Assembly (NCBI RefSeq): GCF_902706605.1
Contig: NZ_CACSLH010000007.1
Coordinates: 42,488-106,487 of the forward strand
Reading direction: 5' to 3'
DNA from: Enterococcus sp. CSURQ0835
GTDB taxonomy: Bacteria > Bacillota > Bacilli > Lactobacillales > Enterococcaceae
Length of the DNA stretch: 64,000 nt
Positions 39,607 to 48,900 of the stretch are shown here, piece after piece. Position 1 is the stretch's first letter, and every line of letters starts with the position of its first letter. The notes beneath the pieces were generated by a model, which was given only the letters and a program-made list of their open reading frames with translations, did not search any database and was not told the origin of the DNA. Both the position numbers and the translations under genes were made by a program.

Positions 39607-42600
39607 ATGACTTTACGAGCGGGAATCGATGTTGGCTCTACGACCGTCAAATTAGTCGTTTTAGACGAACAAAACAAAAGTTTGTTCGCAAAATACGAGC
39701 GCCACTTTTCAGATGTGAAACAAGCCACAGAAAAAATTTTCCGAGAGGCCCAAGCGGTAATCGGCGATCAAACGATGACATTAAATATTACTGGCTCCGG
39801 CGGGATGGGGCTAGCCGATGTGTTAGGGATTCCTTTTGTGCAAGAGGTGATCGCGTGTACACGCACCGTTGAAGAGGTGATTCCCCAAACGGATGTCGTG
39901 ATCGAATTGGGCGGTGAAGATGCAAAGATCACTTTTTTTGAAGGCGCGTTAGAACAACGCATGAACGGAAGTTGTGCTGGTGGGACCGGTGCGTTCATCG
40001 ACCAAATGGCGGTCTTATTGAAAACCGATGCGAATGGGGTCAACGAATTAGCAAAAGGCTACCAGACGATTTATCCCATCGCTTCTCGGTGCGGTGTCTT
40101 TGCTAAAACGGATGTTCAACCGTTGATCAATGAAGGTGCTGCTAAAGAAGATATCGCAGCGAGTATTTTTCAAGCGGTGGTCAATCAAACGATCGCAGGT
40201 CTGGCGGCTGGTCGTAAAATCAAAGGGAACATCGCCTTTTTAGGTGGACCATTGTTTTTCATGTCGGAATTGCGGCAACGTTTTATTGAAACATTGGACA
40301 TTGCGCCAGAAAATGTGATCTTCCCGGAAAATCCTCAACTGTTTGTGGCGATGGGGGCGGCATTTTATTCAGAAGGCGCCACAGAAAATAAATTAAGCGA
40401 CATGTTAGAACGTTTGTTAACTGCTAAAGAAGGTCATTTGCAACCGACCGATACGTTGACACCTTTATTTAATAGTGAAGCCGAACTAGCGGATTTTAGA
40501 ATGCGTCACAGTCAAGCACAAGTCAGTACTAAAGAATTGGCGCAACATGAAGGCGCGGCTTTTCTAGGGATTGACGCGGGATCGACGACAACGAAAGTCA
40601 CGCTGATCGATTCAGACGGTAATTTGTTATTCTCATTTTATGGGAATAACCAAGGTCAACCGTTGGAGACGACGATGACCGTCTTAAAAGATTTGTACCA
40701 CCAGTTGCCAGCAAATGTTTTTATCGCAAAAGCAGCTGTGACTGGTTACGGGGAACAATTGATCAAAAATGCGTTGAAAGTCGATATCGGAGAAGTTGAA
40801 ACGATGGCGCACTACAAAGCGGCGGATCACTTTCAACCAGGAGTCGATTTTATTTTAGATATCGGCGGGCAAGATATGAAAGCCATGACGATTAAAGATG
40901 GCGCATTGTCTTCGATCCAGTTGAACGAAGCTTGTTCTTCTGGTTGCGGCTCGTTTATTGAAACGTTTGCGAAGTCATTGAATTATAAAGTAGAAGACTT
41001 TGCTCAAGCGGCACTCAAATCAAAAGCGCCAGTCGATCTAGGTTCGCGGTGTACGGTCTTCATGAACTCAAAGGTCAAACAAGTCCAAAAAGAAGGCGCC
41101 TCGGTGGGGGATATTTCGGCGGGACTGTCTTATTCGGTGATCAAAAATGCCATCTATAAAGTAATCAAAGTTCGTCGTCCAGAAGAACTAGGGGACAAGA
41201 TCGTTTGTCAAGGCGGGACTTTTTATAATGAAGCCGTGTTGCGAGCCTTTGAACTAGTTACCGGCCGCGAAGTCGTTCGCCCTTCGATTGCTGGTTTGAT
41301 GGGCGCGTTTGGAGCTGCGTTGATCGCGTTAGAAAATTATGAGATCGGCGAAGAGACGACGCTTTTATCATTGACGGAGTTAGATGAATTTACCGCCGAT
41401 AAAGAATTCACCCATTGTGGTTTGTGCGAAAACAATTGTATGTTGACGGTCACCGTTTTTTCTGACGGACGTCAATTTATTACCGGAAATCGGTGTGAAC
41501 GCGGTGCTCGGATCAAAGTCAAAAAAGAAGATCGCAAAGTCAATCTCGTCGATTATAAATATAAGCGCCTCTTTAAATATCGTCCGCTACGGAAAAAAGA
41601 AGTGACACGCGGTGAAATTGGTATCCCGCGGGTGCTGAACATGTATGAAAATTATCCGTTGTGGCATACGTTTTTCACTGAGCTAGGTTTTCGAGTAGTC
41701 TTGTCGCCGCGCTCCAATAAAGAATTATACGAGCAAGGGATGGAGACGATCCCGAGTGACACAGCTTGTTATCCCGCTAAAATCGCTCATGGTCATATCC
41801 AAGCTCTGATCGACAAAGGTGTGCCGCGGATCTTTTATCCCGGTGTGGTCTTTGAACGAGAAGAAACCAAAAATGCGGATAATCATTTTAACTGTCCCAT
41901 CGTTCAAAGTTATCCCGATGTGATCCGTAATAATGTGGATGACATTCGTGATGGCAAGGTCGATTATCGTAATCCTTATTTGAATTTAGCTAATGAAGCC
42001 TCAGTAGCCGAAGTCTTGGCGCGTACTTTTGCTGACCTGGGGATCTCAAAAACGGAAGTTGAGACTGCGCTCCATCATGCATACACGGAGTTGGAAAATT
42101 TCAAACATGATATCCAACAAAAAGGGGAAGAGACCCTTGCGATGCTGCAGCAAAAAGGGGAGCGAGGAATCGTTTTGTCTGGACGGCCGTATCATTTAGA
42201 TCCTGAGATCAATCATGGGATCGCTGAAGTCATCACACAAGAAGGTTTCCACGTGTTAACGGAAGATTCGGTCTCGCATTTAGGAGATGTCGGACACTTA
42301 CGCGTCGTCAATCAGTGGGTCTACCATTCTCGGTTGTATGCGGCCGCGCGCGTTGTCGCCAAAAGCAAACAGCTGGAACTCGTTCAATTGAATTCATTTG
42401 GTTGTGGATTAGATGCGGTGACAACGGATCAAGTAGAAGAGATCATGGATCAATACGGAAAAATCTACACCGTTTTAAAAATTGATGAAGGTTCCAACTT
42501 AGGCGCGATCCGGATTCGGTTGCGTTCGCTAAAAGCAGCCGTCAAAGAGCGGGATAAATCTCATTACGAACCGACACTTAAATTTGAAGAACCAGAAAAA

Positions 42601-43863
42601 ATCGTCTTCACGAAAGAGATGAAAAAAAATCACACGCTGCTCTTGCCGATGTTGAGCCCGATCCATCAAAGTGGATTGTTCGATGTCGCGTTAGAAGCTT
42701 CAGGTTATAATGTTGTGTGTCTGCCCGCGATGGATCGCGAAGCAGTGAATGTCGGCTTGAAATATGTGAACAATGATGCCTGCTATCCAGCGATCATTTC
42801 GATCGGTCAATTAGTCGAAGCATTGGAAAGCGGCAAATATGATTTAGATAATGTCAGTGTTATGATGAGTCAAACGGGCGGTGGTTGTCGAGCGACCAAT
42901 TATATCCCGCTCTTGCGTAAAGCGTTAAACGATGCCGGCTTTTCGCAAGTACCGGTAGTCTCCGTCTCGTTAGGCAACAAAGGCGTAGAATCTAACCCGG
43001 GCTTCAAGTTCACTTTGCCGATGTTGAAACGAATCATCGTCGCAGTCTTGTATGGGGATCTGTTCGAACGAGTCGTGTATCGGACGCGGCCGTATGAAAT
43101 CACTAAAGGTACGATCGATGCGTTACATGAAAAGTGGCTGCAAAAAGTCGAAGGGAATGTTCGGAGCGGCTCATTGACTCAGTTCAACCGTAATATGAAA
43201 AAAATCATCAACGAATTTGATACAGTACCGCTTCAAGCGATCACCAAGCCTAAAGTCGGGGTCGTCGGTGAGATCTTAGTGAAATATTCTCCAACGGCTA
43301 ACAACGATATCGTTCGATTGTTAGAAGCAGAAGGGGCCGAGGCAGTAGTACCAGATCTGATCGGCTTTATGAATTATTCACTGTATAACCAAATTTGGAA
43401 ATACGATAATTTGGGAATGCCAAAGAAAAATAAAACGCTCGCTGAACTAGCGATCAAGTTGATTGAAGTCGTGGAAAAACCGATGGACAAAGCATTGCGA
43501 GCTTCAAAACGTTTTACTGGTGTCCACTCGATCTATCAGTTGGCAGAAGATGCCAGCAAAGTTTTATCGATTGGGAATCACACAGGGGAAGGTTGGTTTT
43601 TGACTGGCGAAATGATCGATCTATTGAAAAGTGGCGTCAACAATATCGTCTGCATGCAGCCGTTTGGTTGTCTGCCGAATCATGTCGTCGGTAAAGGGGT
43701 GATCAAAGAGTTGCGGCACCAATTTCCAAAAGCCAATATCGCGGCGATCGATTATGATCCCGGAGTTTCGATCGTAAACCAGCTGAACCGGATTCGTTTG
43801 ATGATGGCGACGGCCAACAAAATGGTCACAGAAGAAACGGTTCAAGCAGATCAAACGAGATAG
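39607..43863 (+). CDS. Giant 2-hydroxyacyl-CoA dehydratase activase-like protein, 1418 residues
   Basis: Two BcrA/BadF/HgdC-type ATPase domains in tandem (about 3-260 and 321-580, [11 protein letters not shown] and [11 protein letters not shown]). Each carries the two cysteines that hold the shared [4Fe-4S] cluster of activase dimers (Cys123, Cys162; Cys443/447, Cys482). A CxxCxxxC plus Cys cluster follows at 604-630. Then comes a DUF2229-type domain (about 675-880) and a C-terminal part resembling dehydratase subunits ([28 protein letters not shown]). So activator and acceptor modules seem fused. Known activases inject an electron into the dehydratase at the cost of ATP. No acyl-CoA substrate genes are near, and the reaction is unknown. 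Likely repressed by the divergent TetR. Confidence 0.85.
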   Translation: MTLRAGIDVGSTTVKLVVLDEQNKSLFAKYERHFSDVKQATEKIFREAQAVIGDQTMTLNITGSGGMGLADVLGIPFVQEVIACTRTVEEVIPQTDVVIELGGEDAKITFFEGALEQRMNGSCAGGTGAFIDQMAVLLKTDANGVNELAKGYQTIYPIASRCGVFAKTDVQPLINEGAAKEDIAASIFQAVVNQTIAGLAAGRKIKGNIAFLGGPLFFMSELRQRFIETLDIAPENVIFPENPQLFVAMGAAFYSEGATENKLSDMLERLLTAKEGHLQPTDTLTPLFNSEAELADFRMRHSQAQVSTKELAQHEGAAFLGIDAGSTTTKVTLIDSDGNLLFSFYGNNQGQPLETTMTVLKDLYHQLPANVFIAKAAVTGYGEQLIKNALKVDIGEVETMAHYKAADHFQPGVDFILDIGGQDMKAMTIKDGALSSIQLNEACSSGCGSFIETFAKSLNYKVEDFAQAALKSKAPVDLGSRCTVFMNSKVKQVQKEGASVGDISAGLSYSVIKNAIYKVIKVRRPEELGDKIVCQGGTFYNEAVLRAFELVTGREVVRPSIAGLMGAFGAALIALENYEIGEETTLLSLTELDEFTADKEFTHCGLCENNCMLTVTVFSDGRQFITGNRCERGARIKVKKEDRKVNLVDYKYKRLFKYRPLRKKEVTRGEIGIPRVLNMYENYPLWHTFFTELGFRVVLSPRSNKELYEQGMETIPSDTACYPAKIAHGHIQALIDKGVPRIFYPGVVFEREETKNADNHFNCPIVQSYPDVIRNNVDDIRDGKVDYRNPYLNLANEASVAEVLARTFADLGISKTEVETALHHAYTELENFKHDIQQKGEETLAMLQQKGERGIVLSGRPYHLDPEINHGIAEVITQEGFHVLTEDSVSHLGDVGHLRVVNQWVYHSRLYAAARVVAKSKQLELVQLNSFGCGLDAVTTDQVEEIMDQYGKIYTVLKIDEGSNLGAIRIRLRSLKAAVKERDKSHYEPTLKFEEPEKIVFTKEMKKNHTLLLPMLSPIHQSGLFDVALEASGYNVVCLPAMDREAVNVGLKYVNNDACYPAIISIGQLVEALESGKYDLDNVSVMMSQTGGGCRATNYIPLLRKALNDAGFSQVPVVSVSLGNKGVESNPGFKFTLPMLKRIIVAVLYGDLFERVVYRTRPYEITKGTIDALHEKWLQKVEGNVRSGSLTQFNRNMKKIINEFDTVPLQAITKPKVGVVGEILVKYSPTANNDIVRLLEAEGAEAVVPDLIGFMNYSLYNQIWKYDNLGMPKKNKTLAELAIKLIEVVEKPMDKALRASKRFTGVHSIYQLAEDASKVLSIGNHTGEGWFLTGEMIDLLKSGVNNIVCMQPFGCLPNHVVGKGVIKELRHQFPKANIAAIDYDPGVSIVNQLNRIRLMMATANKMVTEETVQADQTR

Positions 43864-43890
43864 ACGAAGAAACGATTTATTTTATTAAAA

Positions 43891-43934
43891 TAAGGACTAG
43901 GAAGCTTTCTATCAGAAAGTCTCCTAGTCCTTTT
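43891..43934 (+). terminator. Terminator of the activase gene
   Basis: AAGGACTAGGA and TTTCT pair with AGAAA and TCCTAGTCCTT around a short loop, followed by T residues. Confidence 0.88.
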
Positions 43935-43999
43935 GACGTGTGTCTGTTGATTTTTTGTGCGAGCAGCGGTTAAAAAAGGAGTTCGCGTAACCTTTCTAG

Positions 44000-44028
44000 T
44001 TGTGCGCGAGGTATATACCAGTTATAAT
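44000..44028 (+). promoter_or_regulatory. gntR promoter with an operator in the spacer
   Basis: TTGTGC (44000-44005) and TATAAT (44023-44028) are 17 bases apart. GGTATATACC at 44010-44019 lies between them and fits the GntR-family pattern GTNTANAC. Autorepression is the simplest reading. Confidence 0.65.
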
Positions 44029-44060
44029 AAATGCAAGAAATCAAGAGAAGAGGAAAAAAG

Positions 44061-44765
44061 ATGGCCAATCAAGTGCCGGTCTATATTCAGATCCATGACC
44101 AATTAAAAAAAGAAATCGAAAAAGGAATCTGGAAAGTCGGTGATCGACTGCCTTCAGAGCGCGAGTTGTCGGTTAAATTTGGTGTCAGTCGGATGACATT
44201 GCGCCAAGCGATCCAAACGTTGGCAGATGAAGGGATCTTAGAGCGAAAAGTCGGTTCCGGGACATATGTCGCTAGCGAGAAAGTACAAGAAAAAATGAGC
44301 GGCACAACAAGCTTCACCGATATTATGGAAGCCCAAAATCGAGTGCCTTCTAGTAAGACGATTTCATTTTTTCATTCGCCTGCTAGTTCTAGTGAAAGTG
44401 AAAACCTTAAACTAGCGGCCGGTGAACAAGTGTTGCGGATGGAACGGATTCGTTACGCCGATGGAATTCCGATCTGTTTTGAAGTGGCTAGTATTCCAGA
44501 AAAAATCGTTGCCGGCTTCAGCAAAGAAGAAATCACCGAATCGTTTTATCATACATTGAAACAAAAAGGAATGACCCTTGGACAAGCGAACCAAACAGTG
44601 TCGGCGATCTTAGCTTCTGAACAGATCGCGGAGTATTTAGATATCAAACGGGGCGATCCGATTTTACGGTTGCGCCAAATCTCTTGCCTGGAAGATGGCC
44701 AGCCTTTTGAATATGTTCGCACGCAATATGTCGGCAGTCGGTTTGAATTTTATTTAGAAAAATAG
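44061..44765 (+). CDS. GntR/HutC-family regulator with UTRA domain
   Basis: A 234-residue regulator. The winged helix covers about 5-75 (PSERELSVKFGVSRMTLRQA, ILERKVGSGTYV). The UTRA ligand-binding domain follows from about 90 to 230 and usually binds sugar phosphates or small metabolites. ATG at 44061 has an AGAGGA site; an in-frame start at 44031 lies almost on the promoter -10. No sugar operon is adjacent, so the regulon must be elsewhere. Confidence 0.9.
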   Translation: MANQVPVYIQIHDQLKKEIEKGIWKVGDRLPSERELSVKFGVSRMTLRQAIQTLADEGILERKVGSGTYVASEKVQEKMSGTTSFTDIMEAQNRVPSSKTISFFHSPASSSESENLKLAAGEQVLRMERIRYADGIPICFEVASIPEKIVAGFSKEEITESFYHTLKQKGMTLGQANQTVSAILASEQIAEYLDIKRGDPILRLRQISCLEDGQPFEYVRTQYVGSRFEFYLEK

Positions 44766-44774
44766 CAACGAAAA

Positions 44775-44801
44775 AAGCCCCTTATTCAGGAGCTTCGATC
44801 A
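44775..44801 (-). terminator. Terminator of the yigZ gene
   Basis: On the minus strand AGCTCCT pairs with AGGGGCT, followed by six T; it overlaps the last codons of yigZ. Confidence 0.7.
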
Positions 44802-45426
44802 CATGTTCAACGTAACGCGTGTCGCCTTTTTTAAACGTGACTTGGCCGTTTAACAGATCCGTGACCTGGGCTTTAAAGGTCTCGCTTTGGTTTTTATCGA
44901 TCATACAAATAGCTGTGACTTGATCGGTGTACTGCGTGTCTTGTAGCGCGATCTGACTTGTTTCAATGAACTGCTCTAATTTGCCCCATAGCGGATAGGC
45001 TAGAGTGACGGCGATGGCTTGTTGTAAGCGGCCCTCGACGATCCCAGTCTTTTTGACACCGTCCGCTACCGCTCCTGCGTAAGCCCGAATCAAACCGCCA
45101 GCGCCTAATTTGATGCCGCCAAAGTAGCGGGTGACGACTGCACAAACGTTGATCAGTTCATTTTTCTTCAAGACTTCTAACATCGGGACACCAGCAGTTC
45201 CACTGGGCTCGCCATCGTCACTCGTTCGTTGGATTTCTTGGCGTTCTCCCAGCGTAAAAGCGCTGCAGTTGTGAGTGGCTTTCCAGTGTTCTTTTTTGAT
45301 CGCTTGGATAAAAGCTTTCGCCTCATCTTCTGTTTCGACGCGTTTTAAATGGCAGATGAAGCGGGACTTTTTGATCTCCGTTTCATGTAGGCTATCTGCT
45401 TTGATCGTTCGGTAGGTTGGTAACAT
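44782..45426 (-). CDS. yigZ: YigZ/IMPACT family protein
   Basis: A 214-residue protein of the IMPACT family (YigZ in E. coli, YvyE in B. subtilis). The N-terminal domain carries TSDDGEPSGTAGVPML and RYFGGIKLGAGGLIRAY; a ferredoxin-like C-terminal domain follows. Function is uncertain; links to translation or elongation-factor binding have been suggested. As in Bacillus it lies divergent from the comF operon, with one extra gene in between. AGGAGGTGA lies upstream of the ATG. Confidence 0.92.
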   Translation of the reverse strand: MLPTYRTIKADSLHETEIKKSRFICHLKRVETEDEAKAFIQAIKKEHWKATHNCSAFTLGERQEIQRTSDDGEPSGTAGVPMLEVLKKNELINVCAVVTRYFGGIKLGAGGLIRAYAGAVADGVKKTGIVEGRLQQAIAVTLAYPLWGKLEQFIETSQIALQDTQYTDQVTAICMIDKNQSETFKAQVTDLLNGQVTFKKGDTRYVEHVIEAPE

Positions 45427-45543
45427 ATTCTCACCTCCTGTTCAGTATAGAAGAAATCAGCCCCAAGTTTCAACTGCTAGCTGCTAGCTAACTCAAATAA
45501 AGCAATCACGATCCAGTGATGAGGTATTAAGAAAGGGGAAGAC

Positions 45544-45831
45544 ATGGTGAGACGACAGAAAAAATATGATGGGATCACGCATTATTTAAAAACCAACGGC
45601 GGCTCGCAAGTCACGCTGACGTTCACGCAATACGATGAATTATTGTTTCCTCACAGTGGCTTACCTCAGACGGCTCGCAAAGATCCTGACTGGTGGGCAA
45701 ATGATTATCGACATCCTGAAAAAGGTGCGTATGGTTGGTTGAATGCCGGATATGAAGTCGTCCAAGTCAATTTGGAAAAAGAATATGTCGTCTTCAATCA
45801 ATTGGTCAAATCCAGTTTGTTCAAAGTCTGA
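45544..45831 (+). CDS. DUF7662-like small protein
   Basis: A 95-residue protein that seems to fit the DUF7662 pattern: KYDGITHYLK at the start, a WWANDYRHP segment, then GWLNAGYEVVQVNLEKEYVVF. The family is unassigned; it is often fused or adjacent to DNA-related genes, but I cannot test that here. ATG at 45544 has AAGGGGAA upstream. The gene ends in a terminator and stands directly before comFA. Confidence 0.65.
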   Translation: MVRRQKKYDGITHYLKTNGGSQVTLTFTQYDELLFPHSGLPQTARKDPDWWANDYRHPEKGAYGWLNAGYEVVQVNLEKEYVVFNQLVKSSLFKV

Positions 45832-45850
45832 TGCAAGTCAGGCTTTTTTT
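45823..45850 (+). terminator. Terminator of the DUF7662-like gene
   Basis: AAGTCTGA pairs with TCAGGCTT, followed by T7. The stop codon lies inside the stem. Bases 45834-45850 recur exactly inside comFA at 46087-46103. Confidence 0.8.
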
Positions 45851-45875
45851 CGTACCTTTACTAGAGGTGAAAAAA

Positions 45876-47170
45876 ATGAGCTATGAAGGGCAGCAGTTAT
45901 TACAAAGTGAATGGGAACATTTTTATCCCCAAGTGGATTTAACAGGAGCTACTAAGATTCCAGCGATGACTGTTGAAAAAACGACCGTCGTGTGTAATCG
46001 GTGTTTGAGTCGGTTCAACCAAACGGAAGTCCAAGTGCCGGCCGGCTTTTTTTATTGTCCAGCCTGTTTGTTTTTAGCACGGGTGACAAGTCAGGCTTTT
46101 TTTATCGTTTTGACTCAGTTGAAAAACTTCCGCCACCGCCGTTTCAGTGGTCGGGACGTTTGACCTTTCCTCAACAAGCGGTCGCAGAGGCTTTAGTAAA
46201 TGAGTCGCAAGCGACTTTAGTCTGGGCGGTGACTGGAGCGGGGAAAACTGAGATGCTTTATCCTTTACTCGTCGCACGCTTAGCTCACGGAGAGAAAATT
46301 TTACTTACCGCACCGCGGATCGATGTTTGCAATGAATTGTATCTGCGGCTGATAAATGTTTTTCCTGAAAAGGTGATCAGTTTATATCATGGTAAAAAAC
46401 GCATCGAAGGGACCGGTCAACTCGTAATCGCGACTGTCCCTCAGACATTGCGCTTCAAAGAACATTTCGCGTTGGTGATTGTTGATGAAGTCGATGCATT
46501 TCCTTATGTCAATGATCCGCTCTTACAACGCGCCGTCAAACAAGCGAAAACTAAAACGGGGCGGCTTGTGTATCTCAGTGCAACGCCAGACAAAAAAATG
46601 TTGCAAGAGCTCGTCGTCTTACGTTTGCCAGCTCGTTTTCATCGGCGGAAATTACCCGTGCCACAAATCGTACAGCCACTCTTTTTAAAACGCCAGTTGC
46701 AACGGGGACGCTTGCCCAAAAAAGTTATCCAGCTTGTTCAGGAATGTTTGACTGAAAATGATGTTTTATTGTTCTGTCCCAGTATTGAATTGCTCCAAGC
46801 GCTAGGAAAACAGCTGACACTTTATTTTCCAGAAACGAAAGCTACGACCGTCCACGCTCGTGATGAAGAGCGGATCGAAAAAATCGAAGGCTTACGAGCG
46901 CAGAAATTTAATTTGTTGCTGACGACTACAATCTTAGAGCGAGGTGTGACTTTTGAACGGGTGAGCGTAATCGTCTTAGATTGTTCTCACCCCAACTATT
47001 CGAAAGCTAGTCTCGTTCAGATCGCAGGTCGAGCGGATCGAAAAAGTTTTCAGCATGCGAAAGTTTATTTTGTGACGGCTGAAATGACTCGCGAAATCAA
47101 AAACGCGATCCGTGAGATCAAGGATAATAATCAACTAGCTAGAAAGCGAGGCTTGTTAGATGAGATGTAG
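45876..47170 (+). pseudogene. comFA: comFA, late-competence DNA translocase, interrupted by a frameshift
   Basis: ComFA is the ATP-driven helicase-like motor for DNA uptake. The first 76 codons (45876-46103) encode the N-terminal zinc module (CNRC and YCPACLFLARVTS). The helicase core continues one frame over: FYRFDSVEKLPPPPFQWSGRLTF, Walker A AVTGAGKTE, Walker B VDEVDAFP, SATPDKK. The frames join at T7 (46097-46103): one more T gives a continuous 431-residue protein with normal family spacing. As written, translation stops at 46163. The run is a heptamer T TTT TTT in frame, so ribosomal or transcriptional slippage is possible, as is a sequencing error. AGAGGTGA precedes the ATG. It overlaps comFC by 11 bases. 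Confidence 0.88.
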
Positions 47171-47831
47171 TTTGTGTCACCAAGAGCTCAGTATCAACCT
47201 TTCAGTGATCGAATTGTTTTTTCCGCCGATCAAATGTTGCCGCACTTGTCGGCAGAAATTTACGCGGATCAAACGGACGCAAGCGTGTCTCGGTTGCGGT
47301 CGTGCCCAAGCCCAAACGAAATTGTGTTCCGATTGTCAAAACTGGAAAACACTGTATCCACAATTACTAGCGAACCGAGCGCTTTATTTATACGATGCTG
47401 CGTTAAAAGATTGGATGCAGCAATATAAATTTTACGGCGACTATCAGTTACGCTTTACCTTTGCTGCGGAATTGAAACAAGCGCTCGCAGATTATCAGGG
47501 GTATCTCATCTGCCCGATTTCGCTAGCAGACGAACGTTTTGCTACGCGAGGCTTTAATCAAGTCACGGAAATGTTAAGGGCAGCCCGTGTTTCTTATAGC
47601 GAATTATTGGAACGAAAAACAATTGCTCAACCGCAATCAAAAAAGAACCGTCACGAGCGGCTGTTGTTGCCGCAGCCATTTTCGTTAGCTGTACCATCGG
47701 AAAAAATTAAAAATAAAAAAGTTTTATTAGTCGATGATGTCTATACGACCGGACGAACGTTATTTCACGCAGCAGAAATATTTTGGGAAAATGATGCAGA
47801 AGTGGTACAAAGCTTGACCTTAGCGCGTTGA
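47160..47831 (+). CDS. comFC: ComFC phosphoribosyltransferase-like competence protein
   Basis: A 223-residue protein needed for DNA uptake in transformable Firmicutes. The N-terminal zinc region has paired cysteines (CSLC, CCRTC, CLGCG, CSDC). The C-terminal phosphoribosyltransferase fold has the PRPP loop VLLVDDVYTTGRT. It starts inside the end of comFA (11-base overlap), so its translation normally depends on comFA; the frameshift upstream may reduce it. It appears intact. Confidence 0.93.
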   Translation: MRCSLCHQELSINLSVIELFFPPIKCCRTCRQKFTRIKRTQACLGCGRAQAQTKLCSDCQNWKTLYPQLLANRALYLYDAALKDWMQQYKFYGDYQLRFTFAAELKQALADYQGYLICPISLADERFATRGFNQVTEMLRAARVSYSELLERKTIAQPQSKKNRHERLLLPQPFSLAVPSEKIKNKKVLLVDDVYTTGRTLFHAAEIFWENDAEVVQSLTLAR

Positions 47832-47869
47832 TGGAAGATTTTTTCGTATTTTGGTGATAGCGATTTACT

Positions 47870-47897
47870 TTGCAAAATGATTAGAGTTAGCTATAAT
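47870..47897 (+). promoter_or_regulatory. Promoter of hpf
   Basis: TTGCAA (47870-47875), 16 bases, TATAAT (47892-47897). The leader would be about 65 bases. Confidence 0.7.
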
Positions 47898-47968
47898 AGA
47901 ATTAAGAAGAAGAGAGAAGAGTGGTCCTTCCTCTTATCTTCAGTTGGTAGACGAAAGGGGCAATTTGT

Positions 47969-48520
47969 ATGTTTAGATATAATGTTCGAGGAGAAAATAT
48001 CGAAGTCACTGATGCGATCCGCGATTATGTCGAGAAAAAAGTGGGGAAATTGGAACGTTATTTTACCGACGTACCTGAAGCGACTGCACACGTTAATTTA
48101 AAAGTGTATACTGAAAAAACAGCGAAAGTCGAAGTGACGATTCCACTTCCTTACTTAGTGTTACGGGCAGAAGAGACTTCACCAGATTTGTATGCAAGTA
48201 TTGATTTGGTCGTTGACAAATTAGAGCGTCAAATCCGTAAATTCAAAACTAAAATCCACCGTAAATCTCGTGAAACCGGGTTAGATAAGATCAGCCCTAA
48301 CACGTACATTGAAGATGAAGGTGCCGAAGAAGAAGCACCAGAAATGGATATTGTTCGGACAAAACGCCTTTCATTGAAACCAATGGATAGTGAAGAAGCG
48401 GTCTTACAAATGAACATGTTGGGCCATAATTTCTTCATCTTTGAAGATGCTGAAACCAATGGTACAAGTATTGTTTACCGTCGTAAAGATGGCAAATACG
48501 GTTTGATCGAAACAGATTAA
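47969..48520 (+). CDS. hpf: Ribosome hibernation promoting factor, long form
   Basis: A 183-residue long HPF that pairs 70S ribosomes into inactive 100S dimers in stationary phase. The N-terminal ribosome-binding domain ([20 protein letters not shown] to about 100) and the C-terminal dimerisation domain (about 125-183, [20 protein letters not shown]) are joined by an acidic linker. The start has AAAGGGG upstream. It has its own promoter and terminator. Confidence 0.96.
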   Translation: MFRYNVRGENIEVTDAIRDYVEKKVGKLERYFTDVPEATAHVNLKVYTEKTAKVEVTIPLPYLVLRAEETSPDLYASIDLVVDKLERQIRKFKTKIHRKSRETGLDKISPNTYIEDEGAEEEAPEMDIVRTKRLSLKPMDSEEAVLQMNMLGHNFFIFEDAETNGTSIVYRRKDGKYGLIETD

Positions 48521-48575
48521 TAAAGGTAAGGGCGGACTGAAGTGTTTAGTTTAGTCACCGTGTTTATCTACTAGG

Positions 48576-48607
48576 AAGTCGGACATTTCAGATGTTCGGC
48601 TTTTTTT
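48576..48607 (+). terminator. Terminator of hpf
   Basis: AAGTCGGACAT pairs over 11 bases with ATGTTCGGCTT around TTCAG, followed by a T run. Confidence 0.9.
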
Positions 48608-48900
48608 AACTTATTTTCTTGAGAGCTGACTGAGTTCATTTAGTTTATCTTATAAATTCAGTTGAAGGTTAAAGGTAAGGTGCGGTTCGTTTTTTATTGA
48701 GCGAGAAACTTATGTCAGTTAAAAGGATTTTTTTTCGAGTAGTAGATTTTTTTTGTGTTAGAAATCGAATAATTGTCTTTACTTTAAGTAAAAATAATTC
48801 TTTTATCTGTAGCAGGCGTTTCTTTTCAAGCTGACAAATGATAGAATAAACTGGTGGGTTTGTATACCAAGAGTACTTGTTGAAGGAGAAATATTATCGC
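48608..48900 (+). promoter_or_regulatory. secA leader region
   Basis: About 290 AT-rich bases with no gene. TGATAGAAT (-10 at 48842-48847) is a likely extended -10 for secA. The secA Shine-Dalgarno AAGGAG (48883-48888) is 12 bases from the ATG, longer than usual. No known secA-regulating RNA element recognised. Confidence 0.45.
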
